Of a DNA stretch of 64,000 nucleotides, positions 10,740-23,818 are shown piece by piece. How positions within the stretch are numbered: the first letter of the stretch is position 1; every line of letters starts with the position of its first letter. The position numbers and the translations under genes were made by a program. Under the pieces are notes generated by a model. That model ran no database searches, was not told where the DNA came from, and saw only the letters and a program-made list of their open reading frames with translations. This DNA is from Lineus longissimus (Eukaryota > Nemertea > Pilidiophora > Heteronemertea > Lineidae), in NCBI RefSeq assembly GCF_910592395.1, contig NC_088321.1, positions 12,030,001 through 12,094,000 of the forward strand, written 5' to 3'.

Positions 10740-10762
10740 GGGGGGGGGGGGGGGGGGGGGGG
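10740..10762 (+). repeat. Poly-G run, 23 G
   Basis: Unit 2 version of the run at 1327-1341, longer. Confidence 0.9.
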
Positions 10763-12862
10763 CAGACACATGCAGAGCAGAGCTCGTAATGTATGTTGGA
10801 TAACAACCACGATTAGCAACCGTGTAAATATGGAAACTACGTTGATATTAATGAGAATGAATGCCTACTGATTCTGATATGCTTGTTACAAGAGACATAC
10901 CGTATTGATTATTGAGAATGTAAACAACTAATCGGCAGCATCATGTGCGTTGGGCATGCTATGTTTGGTCTGTTCCTTATGTTTAGTCTATATGATTGGG
11001 ATCAGCGTGGACTTGAATATCCTCGGCTATTGGTTATCGCGGGATGTCGTATTCCCGGTGGGTAAATGTATCTGTTGGCCAAAGAAAAATACGTGCTTAC
11101 CTGGAGACAGACAAAAGATTAGTTCATTTTGAGGGGCGTATATCAGGCCCGCATTCATTATTTTTAGCCTTGTTTCTATTGTGTTGCCTTCATCCACCGT
11201 GGTATTGGTCACAAATTTGACTCATTCCACGATCTTTCCTCGGGATGAACTGATGTAGTTTGCGTGTTTTTTTCCGATAGGACAAAGATATACAACTCCA
11301 AAAAAGCCGGCTATTTCAGTTTTATATTTTACAGTTCGATCGTGACAGTGCACTTGCATACAGTGTATATGATTTAACAAACAATTGTGTGTGTGAAAAT
11401 CGACGCCACACAAATACGTTACTCCAGATATTGTGTTCCCTTTAGGTGGCAAGTGGTGGGCCACTACTTCCTAGCCACGAGGCACATTCCCACTTGGGAG
11501 ATTACGACCTGTCTGGTTGTCATATTGAGCGATTTGAACCTTAGCCAGCATCGGTTACTCGTAACATTTTGACCAGGCTTGAATCGAATTCTCATTGCAA
11601 TCTCTATCTTCGGACACACGAACAGTTACCTTTTTTTACAGACTGCCAAGACCCTGATTCAAACCTTGTGCCGCAATAAGTATGAAAGCCTATTTACGAG
11701 TGTTGCGTACGTGAGTTTGCGTGCTTGAGCATGCTTGATGACATACACTGATCTGTGTTCATCGCAATTTGTCTTTTGTAAGGGTTGCAAAACATACATA
11801 TTTCAATGGAACTTGTCCTTATCCAAATCGAGTGCACGCAAGTACAGATAGTGTCATCTATCCGGGGAAATGTGTCTGTAATGGCTCAGTTCGTCATATC
11901 TACATATTACTCTGAATTTCGTCAGATATTTTTGAGCCATATTCATTGTGAAATACAGCAAAATGTAAATTATGCATAATACAATTAAATATTAATGTCT
12001 GTTGTTTGATACAATACAGCAATCAATTGCTGATCGTTTGATATAATGCTATAAGACGTAATTATACACTTCTGCAATACTCTCCATCACTTCACTAGAT
12101 GGCACGGAAGTATACTTTTCACCGCATCGAAGCCACATGATGACAGAGAATACGTTGTCGGCTGCACTTTCAAAAGGTTTTCGAAGTTATTTTACTCTCA
12201 GAAATTAAGTGAATTTAAGTGAATGAAACCAACCACATTTTATTTACTCATCACAGTGGGACATATTGTTGTGACCTAAAGGCCCCCCAATGGCGGTCCC
12301 CGAAATGAACCCTGTTCTGAAAGATAGACACGCCTTTGGGAGACCACGAAGTTACCTTTAATACGATGCATGCCTTTATTGCGGTAGACGAAAAACCAAG
12401 TGTATTTGATTTGGCACTGGTCAGTCTATTAAGGCCTGTGCTTCGGCCTCGGTCGGCCTGCAAAATTTCCGCATTATGGAAACACAATTAACGCTCCAGA
12501 ATTTAAAAAACTGTCAGTCAGCTCAACCTCGTGCTCATGTTGCCTCTGTCCTGGTTTACAGTGACCCGTACTTGAAACTGCAGCGAAAGAGGCTGGTAGC
12601 TTTTTCTGACTAGCCCGGTCTGCCCGGCTGGGACAGAATTTCTGTTCCACTTAGGTCGACGGTGGACTTTTTGTGTCGATGGTTTTTTTATCTTTTACTC
12701 CGTCAGCTGCGCCACCTAGAGTTAAGTTAGATGTGATGGCTGCGCCATCTAATGTAGAAATATTATACGTAACTTAGAAATAATAGCTCCAATCAAATAT
12801 TAGTTGTACTCTCTGTATGGGAAACAAGATAAATACTGCAGAAAAAAATACAGCGACCAGCA

Positions 12863-13168
12863 ATGAACATTTCCACAGTGATTTATGTTGTGTTATTCGC
12901 CCGACAGGAGCCAGTGCTGGCATTTCTATCCGCAATACTCACACGTTGTTCATCACGTGTCTCAATCCAAGCAAATCTCGGTGAAATTGGAACGGCATCA
13001 AAAATCGAGTGCTGCCTTCAATGCACTGAAAATGACTGTTTGACGATAAACCATATTTTAACTGAAAACCGGTGCCAATTCAGCTTTTCTAAACCGAAGC
13101 CGTTGAACGACGCAATGTCAAACTACAGTGGGGGTCGTTTATATTCAAAATGTAGACGACAGCATTCG
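12863..13168 (+). CDS. Exon 1, secreted PAN-like tandem protein, unit 2
   Basis: 102 codons from ATG, donor GTAAGG. Compared with unit 1: N2, V6, P17, E in place of D at residue 56 (CTENDC) and F73. All six cysteines of the PAN-like block are kept. The modelled gene is 12863-13168, 13854-14047, 16415-17321. Confidence 0.7.
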
Positions 13169-13853
13169 GTAAGGGAAACATACCCTGTAGTAGTCCTGTT
13201 TTGCCGATCTAAGACCGTTTCTGCAAAATCGATTCAGTCCTTCGATTAACTATGTCAACAAGTCTAATTGAAGAGGTGATTGAGTGCAAGAACAACTCCA
13301 GTCTTTATTTCAGCACTAAACCCCTTCCCTGTCCGTCATTTGTGCAGATGGCCACATGCAAATGTTTCTGACATGACTGGACAATAGCAACAGAAGGTAC
13401 TTATTACACAAAACTTTTGGATTTCAAGTGAATTGTAAAACAGAGCCAATGCCACATTCTGAGAGCAGTTTTGATTTAAAAAATTCGCAAATCGTTTTGT
13501 CAGCCAGCCAACCCAAGTGTTTATTTCACTTCTGGTGCTAGCAATATTATTCAAAAAGTGACTTCAGTAGTTCTTGCACTGAGGTCTTCAATTATGAAAG
13601 ACAATTGGTGGGCGACGCCAAGTTGTGCAGTGGTCATGTCGCCATGACGTTGGCCTTGGCATTTATCTCGATTCGAGGTACATTGAACATTATTATACGT
13701 ACATGAAGTTAAAAAAGTGCACGGTCTTAGGTCGGTCAAACTAGGGTAATTACTTACAATGTTTGTAAGTCTCGTCGATGACAAAGCTAGGCTGTAATAT
13801 ACTTGATGCAACACATATATATTTAGATAGTAGGTACATTTACATGTTGTCAG

Positions 13854-14047
13854 ATTCGCGTGTGCAATGTCCTGTACAGCTACAATAGCAAAGCAAAATG
13901 CGGAGAATCGATTACTTCGAGTTCAGGTCGCAGATTTACCCAGTGCACAAGTTCATTCGATCCCACACCAAAGGTTACACTGGTACATCGATTCGGTTCG
14001 CATTCATTACGTTTTGACTTGTTTTGCGAGGCGGAGTTTTGCAAGAG
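13854..14047 (+). CDS. Exon 2, unit 2
   Basis: 64 codons plus two bases, all five cysteines present; one change (NSK for NTK). After the proposed donor AGAG/GTCTAA the sequence departs from other units: about 40 bases are missing, so the read-through tail would be different (YSLLCLGGIT-stop). That favours an intron border here. Confidence 0.6.
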
Positions 14048-14806
14048 GTCTAAATCAGGATATTTTCAAAACATCTATAGCTTGTTATGTCTTGGAGGGA
14101 TAACTTGAGTAGGTCACGACAACGGGCTGAATAAGTAACATGTAGTTCACGTTGTCTTCAAGTGTTGATGATAGAATCAATAACACAATGCAGTGCAGTG
14201 CAGTACGTTGAATGCGACATTGACATGCACTCAATGCAAGTGCAGCGTATTGCAATAACATTGCACCCGCTACTGCTTCTGTTATGTGGAAATGGCACAC
14301 TAAATCCGATAGAAGGCGCTATCACTCTTATAACGCTACGACGGAGACAGACGTTCACCAATAAAACACAACAAATGGTGTGCATCGACAACGACCCCAT
14401 TAGGTCACGTGGTGTGATATAACAGATGACCCGATGCAATCGTGGACCTTTTATCATGTTTATGCTTTGTTGCAAGTGTTTCCATGAATAAATTGCTTTA
14501 ATGCTGGCATCTTGTGCATTTGATTTGCTGTTGTCGTCACATAATGAACACACAATTATATTCAGAATGATCGGATACCTACCTCATGAATCCTAAGGGG
14601 ATAGATACACGGGGCAGAATGTAAAGTAATTTGAGGCTGGACCCATCAAAGCGAACGGACTTGTTTGAATGAGCGCAACGTTATAAAATTCTGAACATCT
14701 TGAACAAAACTTTAGGAGGCCTTCACCGAACGCTCAGCGCCATCTACATACACATGATGCTACCACCTACTCAACATGTATGGCAAGCCGTGTGTCCAAT
14801 AATTTA

Positions 14807-15453
14807 GAAAACCTGGTTTTCTTCTTTCAAAACTTAGTTTTATGGAAGAAAACCAAGCTTTGTTCAATGAAAATAGGTTTTCTTTCAAGAAAACTAAGTT
14901 TTTAAAAACAATTTATTCTTTTTTGAAAAAGTATAAGTTTTATGAAAACCAAGTTTAAAAAAAGATAAAAACTATCTTTTCTTCCATATCACCTAGTTTT
15001 GTATGTTATTCTTCAATAAAAACCTAGTTTCATGAAAAATAAACCCATGGTTTTCTTCCATGAAACTAAGTTTGAAAGAAGAAAAACAGATTTTACTGAA
15101 ACCTAGTTTTTTTACCTCGTCTCCAACCCAACCTCTCCCCATCAGACGAACCATGCGTGTCATGCTATGGAGATGAAGTAAAAAGACTAGTTTTTCTAGC
15201 ATATGGATTAGAAACTAGGTTTTATAATAAATAACGTAGTCTTTTTCAATAGAAACTAGGTTTTGATGAAGACACGTATATGACCTGGTTTTATTCCACA
15301 AAACCAAGTAATCTTCTTCGAAACTAGGTTTGTATTGAAGAAGCATAGGTTTAATTTTAGTTTTTGACCAAGAAAACGTGGTTTATATAATAAACCTAAT
15401 TGCTAAAATTGGAAAGAAGAAAACCAGGTCTTCTTCAATATAACTAGGTTTCC
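14807..15453. repeat. Inverted-motif repeat block in intron 2, unit 2
   Basis: Same AAACTAGGTTT/AAACCTAGTTT composition as 5368-6070, slightly shorter at its right end. Its details match the block of unit 5. Confidence 0.85.
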
Positions 15454-15455
15454 TA

Positions 15456-16048
15456 ATGACAAGTTTTGGTCGTGTTTATGCGCAAGTGACTGCACTATTC
15501 ATCGAATGTGATGATATATAAGATCGGCTATTATTGAACAATTCCGTATTTGGTGCGCCATTTTGCCTTGAAAGTTCGGAAATGTTCGAGAACATTAGGA
15601 CATTACTAAAGATGATACAAATGGTGCCACTTATTGATGACGGTCGAAGGCAGTACTAACGGAACTTGGTGAAACGGACATTGCATTGAATGATTTTCAG
15701 AAAACGTGGGAGAATATTTGCAGTAAAAAAGGAGGTGTAAATCGCGTCCAAGATTTATCCCTGTTCATGTGAGCGGTAACAAATCAGATCACGGTTCTAA
15801 TAGAAGTACTCCTTGTCTAGTTTGGTATACTCTATCGTTTCACTGATCTAAAACTGGTTCATTATATGGACAAGGAAATCAAAGCAGAGGCCAGTCCAGC
15901 ACGAGGCGTCATTACCACAGGACAATTTGCTGTCAACAACCTCTTGTCTGTCGAAATTGAACATGTTGATTGGCATCAAACGCCCTTTTCTCATGATATC
16001 CGGCGTAAAATCGACTATGCAGAGCCGGTCTTAGATCAGCGAAACTAG
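15456..16048 (+). pseudogene. Passenger gene relic in intron 2, unit 2
   Basis: Best preserved copy. The second segment has TGG (W) where units 1, 3 and 4 have TAG. The third segment (15821-16048, after TTGTCTAG) is open for 75 codons: FGILYRFTDLKLVHYM at its start, GQFAVNNLLSVEIE and VDWHQTP in its middle. The frame jump between segments one and two (near 15652) and a TAA early in segment one remain, so a full protein is not encoded. Confidence 0.55.
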
Positions 16049-16414
16049 AGTCTATGCATGTATTGTTAATTCTGTACACGATTCTTGTAGAATTCAATTA
16101 TCAGGTAAGAAAAAAAGATCTCAGAAAGAATCTTTGAAGAATATTGTAAAGCATGTACATGCAAATGTACCAACTGAATAAGACCTTTAAGAAACAGGAT
16201 TCTCGATCAGGGATGGCGTTCAGAGGAGACGATGGTAATAGTGCGAGCTTGTACTATTAGATGTGTACAACATTAAACTGGGCATGTATGCGTACAGATG
16301 GTACACGTGCATGCACGGTACAAATCATATACAAGTAAAAATGGCTGGCGAACTTTGTTCACGTAACCTCTTTATTTTCCTCAAGAAGTTTACATCATTC
16401 TCTTATCACCTTAG

Positions 16415-17321
16415 TCACAAACTTGCAATAAGTTCTGCTGTGCATTTTCAAAACTTTTATTATCATAAGCAAAGTGACTTGATTGTCTTAACCGATTTCT
16501 CAGGAAATGAAACTTCAATAAGAACACTAAAGCTATATCCGGACTCTGGCAAGCTTAGATGGAAACAGGCAAGCTACGAAGGCATAATTAAAATTGTCGG
16601 TCAATATAAACAGTTCCTCATTGCTACTCCAATGACCCGCCTCTACGAAAAGTTCATCATCGTTGGATTGGACGGCCGGTTGCGAGGAAGGCTAAAGTTC
16701 AAACACCTTAATAAAATCCAATTTAGCCTATCCAAGTACATGGACGTTTCATTTCTTCTTTTGAGTGATGCAGATTTGGGCGTTATCACACTTTTCTCTT
16801 TGGATGGTTACCTTTCGAAGTATTGTCCCGAATGCAGATCCAACATGTCCAATGGCTCATTAACCGTAATTCTTACATGCAGAAAGAAACTTGTGCCATC
16901 CTTTAAATATTCTGCGTACACAAATTCTAGATTATATGCATTTTGTTCAGGAGTTATCAGTAATGAATCTATTGTCACTTGTTTTAATGCGAAATCAAAA
17001 CCGCCTAGCCATGCTATATTTTCTGTGCAAAAAACAGTTAAAACCACATTCTTCTTCATTAGCGACGTCTACCATCGACTATTGATAGGAACTACTGATA
17101 ACGAGGTCATGTTTATGAGTTGGCCGAAGGGAAATGGAGGTTCTTACCACCAATTAAAACAAGACGACGTCTTCAAATTCAGTGGGGGTAGTCAGTTCGT
17201 TTTGTTAAATAATGGTGATCTTGTTCAGTTTTTAACGGATGGTGCTGCACAAGGAAGGAGAACTCTGACAATGTTGAAGGTGTACTCCCCGAGAGCAGGA
17301 TGCGAAACGATCAAAGTGTGA
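16415..17321 (+). CDS. Last exon, variable C-terminal domain, unit 2
   Basis: 301 codons plus split Ser, open to TGA. The variable part has KYCPECRSNMSNGS as in unit 1, but then SGVISNES instead of SEIISKGS and KPPSHA instead of KRPSPA. Sequons N198, N310, N313 and N350. All six exon cysteines present. Confidence 0.75.
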
Positions 17322-17521
17322 CTCAGTAGATCTGCATACGGTCCTCCTCATTTCCTTCGAAGTTTCTTTAGTAACTAAACATATCTTTATTCTGCCATGG
17401 AGCATAATCTACTATTGCCGTTAGGTGGCGCATACAAATGATATATGTACCAGATGTAACAGAATAGGTAAGCATTTCAAGTTATTTTAAATAGGGACTT
17501 TACGAGCTCGGGGTCAGTTAA

Positions 17522-17750
17522 CATGGTAAAGGGCAATTGGTTGTGTTTGATCCTGCGAACTCTTTTCAAGCAAACAAAAAGTTTACACTTAATATGTACA
17601 ATGGGTCTTCTTTAAGGCGGACGGCTGCTGCTGATTTTTTTCAAACTGAACGAAGAAAAACAGGTAAATGGCAATGTCAACGCAGGTCGAATGACGAGAT
17701 TATATTTAGATTCTTCAGAAACATTTGGTTACGATGTTAACTGTGGCTAA
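17522..17750 (+). pseudogene. Downstream coding-like fragment, unit 2
   Basis: Counterpart of 8147-8377. One extra T in a T-run near 17636 (shared with unit 6) shifts the frame. Confidence 0.4.
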
Positions 17751-18976
17751 AGGTATCGGTTTGCTTGAGAAAAATACGTGCTTACCTGGAGAGAAAATGA
17801 CTATACAAAAGAAATATTAAAAAAATATTTGTTAATTTTGAGGGGCCGAAAGGTCCGCATTTATTTATTTTTGTCCGATTGTACTCCCCCAACACTGTTA
17901 TGGTGAGAAAGGTTTCTGCTCTGATGCCCGATATACACGTCCCCATTTCAACATACGGAAAATTTTGTAGGAAAAAAACACGTTTAGGTCTTCCTATTTT
18001 CCCGTACAATAAAATGCTATACAATTTAATCTCACCGTGTACGATGGGGTTGCGGGTTGATGTACGTTTGACCGTTTATTGACTGGATACATGGGAGTAA
18101 GAGCCTACAGGCGCCTTTTAATGGTCGTCTTAGGATCCATTGTTTGGCCCGTTTCAGCGGTTTTCTTCTCTCTTTCCGACGGCGGGAGGAGTGTGAGACT
18201 CCCATCGCCATATCATGACGGCTGCACACGATGCCGAGACAACTTTTAGTTTGGACAGTACCGGAGGTATTTTCAAAATGGATGGGAATATAGGGCCCGT
18301 ACTGGTCTATAGTGCGGGATATGATCTATGCAGAATGTTACGTAGGCCTAGAGTCTCCAACCCAAATGTTCTTGAAGAATATTAACCCGGTTTGGTATCT
18401 AGTACACTAGTGGGTTAATCCTACCAAAACTTGCAACCCCGCCAGACACGATCAATTTCTAAATCGTACTTAATCCTTCCTACAAAACAATGTACTCGTC
18501 GACGTCGGGTTAATTTGGAGAGAAAATTGTAAAAGAATATTTCATAGGAATATGTTATTGTGTATAGCGGCCATAACACTGTATTGGGATGGCCTTGTTT
18601 CCATTGTGTTGCAAAGGTAAACCAATACCTTTAATTACCCACCGCGTTATGCAGTGCCGAATTCGTAGGTTAACACTTCAATGAAGAATATACTCATAAA
18701 TTATTTACACGATTCTTGTATGATTCTTAGTTAAGACAAGAACAAAGCAAAGTGGTGGAGAGAGACCCAACACGATTTACGAGATGGGTGAAGGAAGCGA
18801 TTCGGATTCGTAAAATCACCAACATGAATCGAGACACTAAGTCGCGCGTGGGATCAAAGTCTGGCCGCTCCGACATCCAGCAGTCAGATGTCTAACTTAT
18901 GAAGAAGAATTGTGCAACTATTTGAAAGGTCAAGGTGATGATGAACATTGATTGTGTAAAAACTGTTGATGACCCA
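17751..18976. other. Spacer between unit 2 and the unit 3 junction
   Basis: About 1.2 kb of 3' region: minus-strand 65-codon frame (18032-18229) and retroelement relic (18737-18895). It ends abruptly at the deletion junction near 18976, where 'gatgacccaaa' meets 'aaactaggttt'. Confidence 0.6.
18737..18895 (+). mobile_element. Retroelement C-terminal relic, unit 3
   Basis: Same 53-codon segment with RWVKEAIRIRK and MNRD, ending TAA 18893-18895. It lies about 80 bases before the deletion junction of unit 3. Confidence 0.5.
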
Positions 18977-19149
18977 AAAAACTAGGTTTTTATTGTAGAA
19001 GCATAGGTTTAATTTTGGTTTTTGACCAAGAAAACGTGGTTTATATAATAGACCTATACCAATTGCTTCTCCAATTGAAACCTAGTTTCACCTGAATAAA
19101 AGGTTTTCTTCCATGAAAAACAGGTCTTCTTCAATATAACTAGGTTTCC
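18977..19149. repeat. Truncated inverted-motif repeat block, unit 3
   Basis: Only the last 170 bases of the intron 2 repeat block remain, fused to the unit head by the unit 3 deletion. Confidence 0.85.
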
Positions 19150-19151
19150 TA

Positions 19152-19745
19152 ATGACAAGTTCCGGTCGTGTTTATGCACAAGTGACTGTGCTATTCATCG
19201 AATGTGATGATATATAAGATCGGCTATTATTGATCAATTCCATATTTGGTGCGCCATTTTGCCTTGAAAGTTCGGAAATGTTCGAGAACATTAGGACATT
19301 ACTAAAGATGATAAAAATGGTGCCACTTATTGATGAGGGTCGAAGGCAGTACTAACGGAACTTGGTGAAACGGACATTGCATTGAATGATTTTCAGAAAA
19401 CGTAGGATAATATTTGCAGTAAAAAAAGAGGTGTAAATCGCGTCCAATATTTATCCCGTTTCATGTGAGCGGTAACTGATCAGATCACGGTTCTTATAGA
19501 AGTAAACTTTGTTCAGTTTCGTATACTCTATAGTTTCACTGATCTAAAACTGGTTCATTATATTGACAAGGAAATCAAAGCAGAGGCCAGTCCAGCACGA
19601 GGCGTCATTACCATAGGACAATTTGCTGTCAACAACTTGCTTGTCTGTCGAAATTGAAAATGATGATTGGCATCAAACGCCCATTTCTCATGACATCCGG
19701 CCTAAAATCGACTATGCAGAGCCGGTCTTAGATCAGCGAAACTAG
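19152..19745 (+). pseudogene. Passenger gene relic, unit 3
   Basis: Counterpart of 6072-6668. It has TAA in segment one, the shared frame jump, TAG after QKT and the one-base insertion in segment three (CTTGCTTGTC). Confidence 0.5.
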
Positions 19746-20109
19746 AGTCTATGCATATATTGTTAATTCTGTACACGATTCTTGTAGAATTCAATTATCA
19801 AGTAAGAAAAAAAGATATCAGAAAGAATCTTTGAAGAATCTTGTAAAGCATGTACATGCACATGTACCAACTGAATAAGACCTTTAAGAAACTTTCCAGG
19901 ATTCTCGATCAGGGATGGCGTTCAGAGGAGACGATGGTAATAGTGCGAGCTATTAAATTTGTACAACATTAAACTGGACATGTATGCGTACAGATGGTAC
20001 ATGCGCATGCACGGTACAAATCATATACAAGTAAAAATGGCTGGCGAACTTGTTCACGTAACCTCTTTATTTTCCTCAAGAAGTTTACATCATTCTCTTA
20101 TCACCTTAG

Positions 20110-21016
20110 TCACAAACTTGCAATAAGTTCTGCTGTGCATTTTCAAAACTTTTATTATCATAAGCAAAGTGACTTGATTGTCTTAACCGATTTCTCAGGA
20201 AATGAAACTTCAATAAGAACACTAAAGCTATATCCGGACTCTGGCAAGCTTGGATGGGCACAGGCAAGCTACGAGGGCATAATTAAAATTGTCGGTCAAT
20301 ATAAACAGTTCCTCATTGCTACTCCAATGACCCGCCTCTACGAAATGTTCATTATCGTTGGATTGGACGGACAGTTGCGAGGAAGGCTAAAGTTCCAACA
20401 CCTTAATAAAATCCAATTTAGCCTATCCAAGTACATGGACGTTTCATTTCTTCTTTTGAGTGATGCAGATTGGGGCGTTATCATACTTTTCTCTTTGGAA
20501 GGTTACCTTTCGAAGTATTGTCCCGAATGCAGATCCAACATGTCCAATGGCTCATTAACCGTAATTCTTACATGCATAAAGAAACTTGTGTCAACCTTGA
20601 AATATTCTGCGTACACAAATTCTGGATTATATGCATTTTGTTCAGGAATTATCAGTAATGAATCTCATGTCACTTGTTTTAATGCGAAATCAAAACCGCC
20701 TAGCCATGCTATATTTTCTGTGCAAAAAACAGTTAAAACCACATTCTTCTTCATTAGCGATGTCTACCATCGACTATTGATAGGAACTACTGATAACGAG
20801 GTCATGTTTATGAGTTGGCCGCAGGGAAATGGAGTTTCTTGCCATCAATTTAAACAAGACGACGTCTTCAAATTCAGTGGGGGTAGTCAGTTCGTTTTGT
20901 TAAATAATGGTGATCTTGTTCAGTTTTTAACGGATGGTGGTGCAGTAGGAAGGAGAATTCTGACAATGTTGAAGGTGTACTCCCCGAGAGCAGGATGTGA
21001 AACGATCAAAGTGTGA
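20110..21016 (+). pseudogene. Orphan last exon, unit 3
   Basis: The exon is open for all 301 codons, but exons 1 and 2 of this unit are deleted, so it has no start of its own. Distinct residues are W288, I292, I323 in place of R, and STLKY near 328. Sequons N198, N310, N313 and N350 are kept. It could be a silent donor for gene conversion, an alternative last exon for the unit 2 transcript, or simply dead. The intact frame suggests recent loss or continued sequence exchange. Confidence 0.7.
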
Positions 21017-21215
21017 CTCAGTCGATCTGAATAAGGTTCTCATCATTTCCTTCGAAGTTTCTTCAGTAACTAAAAATATCTTTATTCTGCCATGGAGCAT
21101 AATCCCATATTGCCGTTAGGTGGCGCATACAAATTATATATGTACCAATGTAACTGAATAGGTAGGCATTTCAAGTTATTTTAAATAGGGACTTTACGAG
21201 CTCGGGGTCAGTTAA

Positions 21216-21446
21216 CATGGTAAAGGGCAATGGGTTGTGTTTGATCCTGCGAACTCTTTTCAAGCAAACAAAAAGTTTACACTCAACATGTACAATGGGT
21301 CTTCTTTAATAAGGCGGACGGCTGCTGCTGATTTCTTCAAACCGAACGAAGAAAAACAGGTAAATGGCAATGTCAACGCAGGTCGAATGACGAGATTATA
21401 TTTAGATTCTTCAGAAACATTTGGTTACGATATTAACTGTGGCTAA
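21216..21446 (+). pseudogene. Downstream coding-like fragment, unit 3
   Basis: Open like the unit 1 copy; one change (FKPNEEK). Confidence 0.4.
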
Positions 21447-22433
21447 AGGTATCGGTTTGCTTGAGAAAAATACGTGCTTACCTGGAGAGAAAATGACTAT
21501 ACAAAAGAAATATTAAAAAAATATTTCTTAATTTTGAGGGGCCGAAAGGTCCGCATTTATTTATTTCTGTCCGATTTTACTCCTCCAACACTGTAATGGT
21601 GAGAAAGGTTTCTGCTCTGATGCCCGATATACACGTCTCCATTTCAACGTACGGAAAAATTTTTAGGAAAAAAAACACGTTTAGGTCTTCCTATTTTCCC
21701 GTACAATAAAATGCTATACAATTTAATCTCACTGTGTACGATGGGGTTGCGGGTTGATGTACGTTTGACCGTTTATTGACTGGATACATGGGAGTAAGAG
21801 CCTACAGGCGCCTTTTAATGGTCGTCTTAGGATCCATTGTTTGGCCCGTTTCAGCGGTTTTCTTCTCTCTTTCCGACGGCAGGAGGAGCGTGAGACTCCC
21901 ATCGCCAGATCATGACGGCTGCACACGATGCCGAGACAACTTTTAGTTTGGACAATACCGGAGGTATTTTCAAAATGGATGGGAATATAGGGCCCTTACT
22001 GGTCTATAGTGCGGGATATGATCTATGCAGAATGTTACGTAGGCCAAGAGTCTCAAACCCAAATGTTCTTGAACAATATTAACCCGGTTTGGTATCTAGT
22101 ACACTAGTGGGTTAATCCTACCAAAACTTGCGACCCCGCCAGACACGATCAATTTCTCAATCGTACTTAATCCTTCCTATAAAACAATGTACTCGTCGTC
22201 GTCGGGTTAAGTTGGAGAGAAAATTGTAAACAAATATTTCATAGGAATATGTTATCGTGTATAGCGGCCATAACACTGTATTGGGATGGCCTTGTTTCCA
22301 TTGTGTTGCAAAGGTAAACCAATACCTTTAATTACCCACCGCGTTATTCAGTGCCGAATTCGTAGGTTAACACTTCAATGAAGAATATACTCATAAATTA
22401 TTTACACGATTCTTGTATGATTCTTAGTTAAGA

Positions 22434-22592
22434 CAAGAACAAAGCAAAGTGGTGGAGAGAGACCCAACACGATTTACGAGATGGGTGAAGGAAGCGATTC
22501 GGATTCGTAAAATCACCAACATGAATCGAGACACAAAGTCGCGCGTGGGATCAAAGTCTGACCGCTCCGACATCCAGCAGTCAGATGTCTAA
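22434..22592 (+). mobile_element. Retroelement C-terminal relic, unit 4
   Basis: Same segment and stop position as the other units, with RWVKEAIRIRK and MNRD intact. Confidence 0.5.
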
Positions 22593-23799
22593 CTTATGAA
22601 GAAGAATGGTGCAACCATTTGAAAGGTCAAGGTGATGATGAACATTGATTGTGTAAAAACTGTTGATGACCCAAAGGATTCCTCCAGGCATATCAAAACT
22701 TTTGTATGGTTTATTAGACACCATGTGGGATGGCGGAGAGAACCAGGATGCGCATGTCGAGTGTTATCCGAGCTCGGTCGAGTGCATATTTATCACGCTT
22801 ATCATGATTTGATGATAGTATACCTTTGTTATTGTAATTTTGTTTGATAAGAATTCACTGCAAACATATCTTTTATACAATATGCATATGATTTGAAGAA
22901 AAACATACATGCACTTGCAGACTGAGTATACACTGTAATATCAGTACGAGTTGATCTCGCTTGCTGACCAACTATGATATGATTCATTAAAAAACAACAT
23001 ACTACGCGGCTTTCAATCTACATTAACATTGATTTTCATCAATCAATACTGACAGTTTACCTAATCGGTTAGGAGACGGGGGAAGTGCTCGTTAAGTTGC
23101 GACCATATAGACACGATAGACACAATCCCGTGCAGAACTATTATTTACGACATCGGATTGATTGATAGCAGTACCGTACGCCGAACATCATATAGGTGAT
23201 ATGAAAAGCACTTGAGATTATCGTGTGCGGAAGTGCTTTTTGAATAACCAGTGGCATAATAAAGGGCTGCCGCTTCCTAGTTTCCTTTGCGCTCTAAAGA
23301 ACTATTTCCAGATATGAATGTGCACAAGAAATGGAAAATTCGAAATATTACTGAATTATCCCTTATTTCCGTGCAGCGATCATGTCTATTGACAACGCGC
23401 TGCCTTAGCTGGGGAATATGAAGGCGTCATCTTGTCGGAGCTCGATTACCCCGATACCAAGACGACACTGAAAATTACGTTATATCAGAGTCGTTGCACT
23501 ATCAGTGAAACGTCCGGTAAGGTTTTGTCGCCCGATGTGTCTTCGAGGACTATGAACCCACACACCGGTCGGCAGACGGGGCGGAATAAAATTTCCACAT
23601 CCGGCTCGCATAGGCTTGAGTAAGTAACTAAGGTAACCGAACAGTAAGCAAGTACACATACCCATGCGCAACCCTAACCGGATTTGGATAATTTTGAAAT
23701 GGAAGACTCCATGGCGACGTAAAGCAAATATCAAATCGACTTTAAAGTAGATTTTTTGTGGTATCTTATTGGTTGTTCGCGAGGGGGTGGTGGGGTGGT

Positions 23800-23818
23800 G
23801 GGGGGGGGGGGGGGGGGG
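23800..23818 (+). repeat. Poly-G run, 19 G
   Basis: Unit 4 version of the run at 1327-1341. Confidence 0.9.

Larger units (their letters stand above)
8378..12862. other. Spacer between gene copies 1 and 2
   Basis: About 4.5 kb. Contains an AATAAA hexamer at 8636-8641 (possible poly(A) signal, about 690 bases after the stop), a minus-strand 65-codon frame at 8660-8857 that is open in all seven 3' regions, the retroelement relic (9365-9523), stem-loop (10141-10177), poly-G (10740-10762) and exon-like segment near 11640-11708. No supported gene. Confidence 0.55.
9415..18786 (+). repeat. Tandem unit 2 (about 9.4 kb)
   Basis: Complete unit with three open exons. Its intron repeat block matches that of unit 5 in detail (for example the 'cttccatatcacc' variant), and its 3' flank matches unit 6 (same extra T in the downstream fragment). 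Neighbouring units are therefore not always closest relatives. Confidence 0.95.
18787..22483 (+). repeat. Tandem unit 3, internally deleted (about 3.7 kb)
   Basis: The unit starts normally, but after about 190 bases (near 18976) it jumps straight into the AAACTAGGTTT repeat block of intron 2. About 5.7 kb is missing compared with unit 2, including most of the spacer, exon 1, intron 1 and exon 2. The passenger pseudogene, the last exon and the 3' region remain. Confidence 0.93.

Noticed and set aside
10439-10819. Proline-rich minus-strand frame of about 120 codons
   Set aside because: The proline run is just the complement of the poly-G tract, and its length changes from unit to unit.
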